The translations under genes and the position numbers were made by a program. DNA of 64,000 bases, taken from Schleiferilactobacillus perolens DSM 12744 (lineage in GTDB: Bacteria > Bacillota > Bacilli > Lactobacillales > Lactobacillaceae). A model generated the notes under the pieces. That model was not told the DNA's origin and did not search any database. It worked only from the letters and a program-made list of their open reading frames with translations. The stretch covers positions 194,296-258,295 of the forward strand of contig NZ_AZEC01000002.1 of assembly GCF_001435585.1 (NCBI RefSeq). The letters are read 5' to 3'. Positions 60,239-64,000 of the stretch are shown here, piece after piece; within the stretch, counting starts at the first letter, position 1, and each line of letters starts with the position of its first letter.

Positions 60239-61249
60239 CTAATCGAAATATTGCAACCCCGCGGCTTTTTCCAACCGATTCATGTAGGCTAAGCCCAGAC
60301 CGTCCGGGGTAAAACCCTGGGCCAAGATGATTTTGATTTCGGGGTTTAGGTCAAAATAACGCAGTCCGGCAAACAGGCGGTGAGTGGCAGACTCGACATC
60401 ATTTCCCAATGAGTACTGGGATTTAAACCGCACCGTATTTTGCTTCTCCAACACGGCATCAGTGGCCAATAAGCCCACAGGTGCCTTTTCCTCTGCCCAG
60501 GCAATCGCTTTGGCAAAATCTGCCGGGTCCCGCACAATAATCACTTGGGCGTTGGGCGCATAATGTTTATACTTCATTCCCGGTGCCTTAGGAATTTCGT
60601 TGGCCTTGACCTTATGGCTGTCATTCAACACTTTCCCAATAATCGGTTCAAGATCATGGGCAGAAATTGCCCCTGGCCGTAAAATAACCGGCGGCACCAC
60701 GGACATGTCCACAATCGTAGATTCTACCCCGACCTTGGTCTGACCATCATCCAGTACAGCTGCAATCTTGCCATCCATGTCGTGGAGGACATGGTCCGCA
60801 GTGGTCGGACTGGGTTTACCGGATGTATTCGCACTTGGACCGACAATGGGTACCCCCGCGCGGCTAATGATCTCTCGGGTCAGTTTATCCGCTGGATTGC
60901 GGAAAGCGGCTGTGCGTAAGCCCCCTGTCACGGCACTGGGCAATGCATTGGGTTTGATGGGCAAAATGATGGTTAACGGTCCCGGCCAGAAATTATCAAA
61001 CAGTGCCTGAACTTTTGGCGTAATGCCTGCCGCATACTGGGCCACTTGATCGGGGCCAGAGACGGTGACAATAAGTGGATTATCGCTGGGCCGGCCCTTG
61101 GCCGCATACACCTGCTTCACCGCTTCCTCATTCGTGGCATCGGCGCCAAGGCCGTAAACTGTTTCTGTTGGAAAAGCCACCAATTTCCCTGCTTTAATGA
61201 ATTGGGCTGCTTGATCGACTTCTTCTGGTTTTAATCGTAACGTATTCAC
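60239..61249 (-). CDS. tsaC: Threonylcarbamoyladenylate synthase (Sua5/TsaC-type)
   Basis: A 336-residue enzyme making threonylcarbamoyl-AMP for t6A37 of tRNA. The N-terminal YrdC domain (about 9-200) has KLVAFPTETVYGLGADATN and KGRPSDNPLIV; a C-terminal Sua5 domain (about 230-336) is present, making it the longer Sua5 form (YwlC in Bacillus). It abuts prmC by one base. Confidence 0.95.
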   Translation of the reverse strand: MNTLRLKPEEVDQAAQFIKAGKLVAFPTETVYGLGADATNEEAVKQVYAAKGRPSDNPLIVTVSGPDQVAQYAAGITPKVQALFDNFWPGPLTIILPIKPNALPSAVTGGLRTAAFRNPADKLTREIISRAGVPIVGPSANTSGKPSPTTADHVLHDMDGKIAAVLDDGQTKVGVESTIVDMSVVPPVILRPGAISAHDLEPIIGKVLNDSHKVKANEIPKAPGMKYKHYAPNAQVIIVRDPADFAKAIAWAEEKAPVGLLATDAVLEKQNTVRFKSQYSLGNDVESATHRLFAGLRYFDLNPEIKIILAQGFTPDGLGLAYMNRLEKAAGLQYFD

Positions 61250-62148
61250 TATCTATTTCCTTCTTTTTTGCTCATTGTTGAACTTTTTTGTGTTTGCCAA
61301 ATGGCTTGGACCATGCGGGGATGGCCGGCCATGTCGCGTCGAAAGTTGGCCTGCCAGTCTGGTGCAGCTAATATCGTTTTTAACGCGGGGGCTTGTTGAT
61401 AGCCGTACTCCAGAAAAATCCGGCCAGCAGCTGTTAAATGGGCAGGCACTTCCCGAATGAATTGTTCATAAAAAGCCAATCCATCGTGGGGCGCAAACAA
61501 CGCAATGCTGGGTTCAAATTTTTTGACTGACTGATCCATCACGCCGAGTTCAGACCAGGCCACATACGGCGGATTGCTGATCACGACATCATATTGCTTG
61601 TCGCTCACTGGCTGAAACATGTCCCCTGATAAAAAGTGGATACTGTGCGGTGCCAGGATAGCGGCATTCTTTTCTGCCACTGCCAACGCCCGAGGTGAAA
61701 TATCTGTCGCTGTAACCTGCCAATCCGGTCGTTCGCTGGCCACCGTCACGGCAATCGCACCTGAACCGGTGCCCATATCCAATACCTGCAAAGGTTGTTG
61801 CGCCGGTAATGAATCCAACAGCCACGCCACGAGTTCTTCCGTTTCTGGCCGTGGAATCAATACGCCTGGGCCGACTTGGAAAGGACGGCCATAAAACCAC
61901 GCTTGCCCCACCACATATTGCGCTGGCTCAGCAGCTAACAACCGCTGCGCGTCACTCGCCAGTTGCTGTCGCAAAGGGACTGGAATTAAATTGCGGCCGT
62001 GGATGACAAAATCGGTGTGCCGCCAATTATTTCTAGCTAACACCACGTATTCAGCACCGCCATCGTCTAATCCGGCAGCTGCCAACTGTGTCCCGATTTG
62101 ATCCACCCACTGGGCATAAGTGACTGAGTGTTTACTGGACTCCGGCAT
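61249..62148 (-). CDS. prmC: PrmC release-factor glutamine methyltransferase
   Basis: A 299-residue methyltransferase modifying the GGQ Gln of release factors. SAM-binding [20 protein letters not shown] (about 119-138) and the catalytic NPPY in [17 protein letters not shown] (about 186-202). ATG at 62148; it overlaps the end of prfA by 17 bases. Its neighbour prfA encodes its substrate. Confidence 0.95.
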   Translation of the reverse strand: MPESSKHSVTYAQWVDQIGTQLAAAGLDDGGAEYVVLARNNWRHTDFVIHGRNLIPVPLRQQLASDAQRLLAAEPAQYVVGQAWFYGRPFQVGPGVLIPRPETEELVAWLLDSLPAQQPLQVLDMGTGSGAIAVTVASERPDWQVTATDISPRALAVAEKNAAILAPHSIHFLSGDMFQPVSDKQYDVVISNPPYVAWSELGVMDQSVKKFEPSIALFAPHDGLAFYEQFIREVPAHLTAAGRIFLEYGYQQAPALKTILAAPDWQANFRRDMAGHPRMVQAIWQTQKSSTMSKKEGNR

Positions 62149-63223
62149 TTTGCAGGTTCTCCAGTTTTTGAGCCTGGTCGTGGACGATCAGTGCATCAAT
62201 AATTTCGTCCAAGTCACCATTCATAATCCGATCCAATTTATTGAGGGTCAGACCAATGCGGTGATCGGTCACTCGGTTTTGCGGATAATTATAAGTTCGA
62301 ATCCGTTCAGAACGGTCACCGGTACCAACCTTATTCTTTCGGTTTTCATCGTACTTATCCTGATTTTGGGTTTCGTAAAAGTCGTAAACCCGCGAACGCA
62401 AAATTTGCATTGCTTTTTCCCGGTTTTGTTGCTGTGAGCGTTGATCCTGCATGGCCACCACAATACCCGTGGGCAAATGGGTCATCCGCACGGCCGAGGA
62501 AGTCTTGTTGATATGCTGACCACCGGCACCAGACGACCGATAAACATCCACGCGGATATCCTTGGGATCCAGTTGGAAATCAATTTCGTCATATTCTGGC
62601 ATGACCGCCACCGTCGCCGTGGATGTATGGACCCGACCAGCAGATTCGGTCACCGGTACCCGCTGAACGCGGTGAGCGCCATTCTCATACTTCAATTTGG
62701 AATAGACTCGATCGCCAGTAATCATTACCGCAACTTCTTTATAGCCGCCCACGTCGGTTTTATTCTCATCAACGATTTCGAAGCTCCAACCTTGGCGTTC
62801 CGCATACTTTTCATACATACCCAAAAGATCGGCCGCAAACAAACTGGCTTCGTCGCCACCGGCAGCACCGCGAATTTCCATGATGATATTCTTATCGTCA
62901 TTAGGATCGGCAGGCAGCATCAGGACGAGGATCTCATGCTCTAATGTGTCTTTTTCGGACCGCAAATTGGCCAGATCTTCCTTAGCGAGTTCTTCCAAAT
63001 CAGAATCCTTAGAATCTGCCAAGACCTCTTCGCTTTCCTCGATGTCGTGCATCACTGTTTTGTAGTGCTTATATTTTTGCACCACATCCCGCATGCTGCC
63101 CTCTTCTTTGCTGACGGCCATATAGCGTTTCGTATCCGAAATTACATCTGGATCGGCCATCATTTCTTGAAGCTCATCATAGCGGGCCAAAACGCCCTCC
63201 AGCTGAGCAATAATCTTATCCAT
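62132..63223 (-). CDS. prfA: Peptide chain release factor 1
   Basis: The 363-residue class I release factor for UAA and UAG. The codon-recognition tripeptide PVT is at 190-192 and the catalytic GGQ at 234-236 in [20 protein letters not shown]. It overlaps tdk by eight bases. Confidence 0.98.
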   Translation of the reverse strand: MDKIIAQLEGVLARYDELQEMMADPDVISDTKRYMAVSKEEGSMRDVVQKYKHYKTVMHDIEESEEVLADSKDSDLEELAKEDLANLRSEKDTLEHEILVLMLPADPNDDKNIIMEIRGAAGGDEASLFAADLLGMYEKYAERQGWSFEIVDENKTDVGGYKEVAVMITGDRVYSKLKYENGAHRVQRVPVTESAGRVHTSTATVAVMPEYDEIDFQLDPKDIRVDVYRSSGAGGQHINKTSSAVRMTHLPTGIVVAMQDQRSQQQNREKAMQILRSRVYDFYETQNQDKYDENRKNKVGTGDRSERIRTYNYPQNRVTDHRIGLTLNKLDRIMNGDLDEIIDALIVHDQAQKLENLQNAGVQ

Positions 63224-63818
63224 TTACGTCATCGCTTCCTTCTAATTTATTCAGCGGCGGGTGAAGGTAGTGATGGCGGCACACTGGGTAATAAGACTCG
63301 TTGCCGCCAATCATGATTTGTTCTCCTTCATACACTGGCTGTCCATCGTGTACGCGCAGATTCATTGTGGCTTTGTGGTTGCAGAACCAACAAATCGTCT
63401 TCATCTCTTCAATTTTATCCGCAAACAGGAGTAAATACTTAGACCCTTCAAATAATTCATTGCGAAAGTCGTTTTTTAACCCAAACGCCATTACCGGAAT
63501 GCCTAAATCATCCACGACCCGGCAGGCCTGCAGAATTTGATCTCTTTTTAGAAACTGAGCCTCATCAATGAGCACACAAGCGGGCTTAACTGGTTGCGCA
63601 TCAGCCACTGCAAAAATATTTGTATCATCTAAAATCGGCAATGCCGGTCGGTGCAAACCGATCCGGCTGGCAATCACACCTTCTCCACTACGGGTATCCA
63701 AATGACTGGTCATTAAAACTACCGGTTTATTCTGTTCTTCATAATTATGGGCCACCTTCAAAATTTCGATGGACTTACCACTGTTCATTGCGCCGTAACG
63801 GAAAAACAATTGGGCCAA
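63216..63818 (-). CDS. tdk: Thymidine kinase
   Basis: A 200-residue type II thymidine kinase. Start [16 protein letters not shown] holds the P-loop; the catalytic region [15 protein letters not shown] is about residues 80-94, and zinc ligands lie in CWFCNHKA and CRHH. The TTG at 63818 gives the family N-terminus and has GGGGGTGG upstream; a TTG eight codons earlier (63842) is possible. It heads the tdk-prfA-prmC operon. Confidence 0.95.
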   Translation of the reverse strand: MAQLFFRYGAMNSGKSIEILKVAHNYEEQNKPVVLMTSHLDTRSGEGVIASRIGLHRPALPILDDTNIFAVADAQPVKPACVLIDEAQFLKRDQILQACRVVDDLGIPVMAFGLKNDFRNELFEGSKYLLLFADKIEEMKTICWFCNHKATMNLRVHDGQPVYEGEQIMIGGNESYYPVCRHHYLHPPLNKLEGSDDVNG

Positions 63819-63852
63819 AACAGCCACCCCCACTTTCGTCAAGATCTTAATT

Positions 63853-63881
63853 AGTATAGCGGAAAAAAAAGAGAGAGTGAA
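63853..63881 (-). promoter_or_regulatory. Promoter of the tdk operon
   Basis: -10 TATACT (63853-63858) and TTCACT-like -35 (about 63876-63881) with a spacer near 17 bases. The left edge of repeat copy 3 lies directly upstream of that -35. Confidence 0.55.
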
Positions 63882-63882
63882 G

Positions 63883-64000
63883 CAGAGGGCAAAGCCGAGC
63901 GGTCAGAAGCGTAGAGATAAGGCAGGGGCGGTGAAAAACTCGCACTTAAGTTTTACACCGCCCCTACCTTATCTCATAGCTTCTGCTCGGCTTTGCCCGT
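63883..64000. repeat. Structured palindromic repeat, copy 3 (cut by the window end)
   Basis: Third copy of the family at 30.87 and 47.85 kb, between tdk and the window end. Inner stem 63915-63933 with 63956-63974, 18 of 19 positions paired, around AAAACTCGC..GTTTT. Outer helices AGAAGC/GCTTCT and a 14-bp GGGCAAAGCCGAGC/GCTCGGCTTTGCCC. The right arm ends at the window edge in GCCCGT. Confidence 0.88.

Overview
The window is a dense, almost entirely chromosomal-core segment of a low-to-mid GC Gram-positive bacterium of the order Lactobacillales, most likely family Lactobacillaceae. This rests on the gene order (mraZ to ileS division/cell-wall cluster followed by minCD-mreBCD-radC; tdk-prfA-prmC-tsaC-glyA-upp-atpBEFHAGDC-ywzB-mbl), on small families typical of lactobacilli (DUF3397, DUF4044, DUF2969, EpuA, YueI) and on T-box leaders. 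The species cannot be fixed from the sequence alone. No rRNA, tRNA, CRISPR array, prophage or insertion sequence was seen.

Layout. 1-15.0 kb (minus strand): 5' end of ileS with its T-box, then read backwards the whole dcw cluster divIVA-ylmH-yggT-sepF-ftsZ-ftsA-ftsQ-murG-murD-mraY-pbp2B-ftsL-rsmH-mraZ and a DUF3397 membrane protein. 15.1-17.7 kb: a small DUF4044 gene on the plus strand and a three-gene amino-acid ABC transporter whose leader is a T-box with a histidine (CAC) specifier. 17.7-22.5 kb: minD, minC, mreD, mreC, mreB, radC. 22.6-28.2 kb: a HAD phosphatase, folC, valS with a valine T-box, and rex. 28.4-32.8 kb: thiI with a dedicated cysteine desulfurase, then ezrA. 32.9-42.6 kb is the most mixed part: free Met-sulfoxide reductase, rpsD with a pseudoknot-type leader, msrA, yueI, rarA, a probable lacto-usp/6S-like RNA, a small membrane protein with usp, an XRE-TPR regulator, a PPK2 kinase, an acetyltransferase, a DUF2785 protein and an unknown membrane protein. 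42.6-47.8 kb: the suf operon (sufC-D-S-U-B). 48.1-51.5 kb: rodA, DUF2969, yidD, epuA, mbl, ywzB. 51.5-58.1 kb: the F1Fo ATP synthase operon. 58.2-63.9 kb: upp, glyA, tsaC, prmC, prfA, tdk.

Functionally the window joins septum formation (Fts, SepF, DivIVA, EzrA, Min), peptidoglycan precursor synthesis and elongation (Mur, MraY, PBP2B, RodA, MreBCD, Mbl), iron-sulfur and thio-tRNA sulfur supply (Suf, NifS-type/ThiI), energy (ATP synthase, Rex, PPK2) and translation (IleS, ValS, RpsD, RF1, PrmC, TsaC).

The most unusual signal is a family of long palindromic intergenic repeats present three times (about 30.87, 47.85 and 63.88 kb). Their paired segments differ between copies but stay complementary within each copy (covariation), their loops and joints are conserved, copy 1 carries a 35-bp tandem repeat of the right arm, copy 2 looks like two elements in inverted order, and one edge of every copy lies beside the putative -35 region of a minus-strand gene. 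Also worth checking are the histidine T-box (independently supported by a UGGG bulge), the 6S-like RNA between rarA and usp, and a hyphenated palindrome between the HAD gene and radC.
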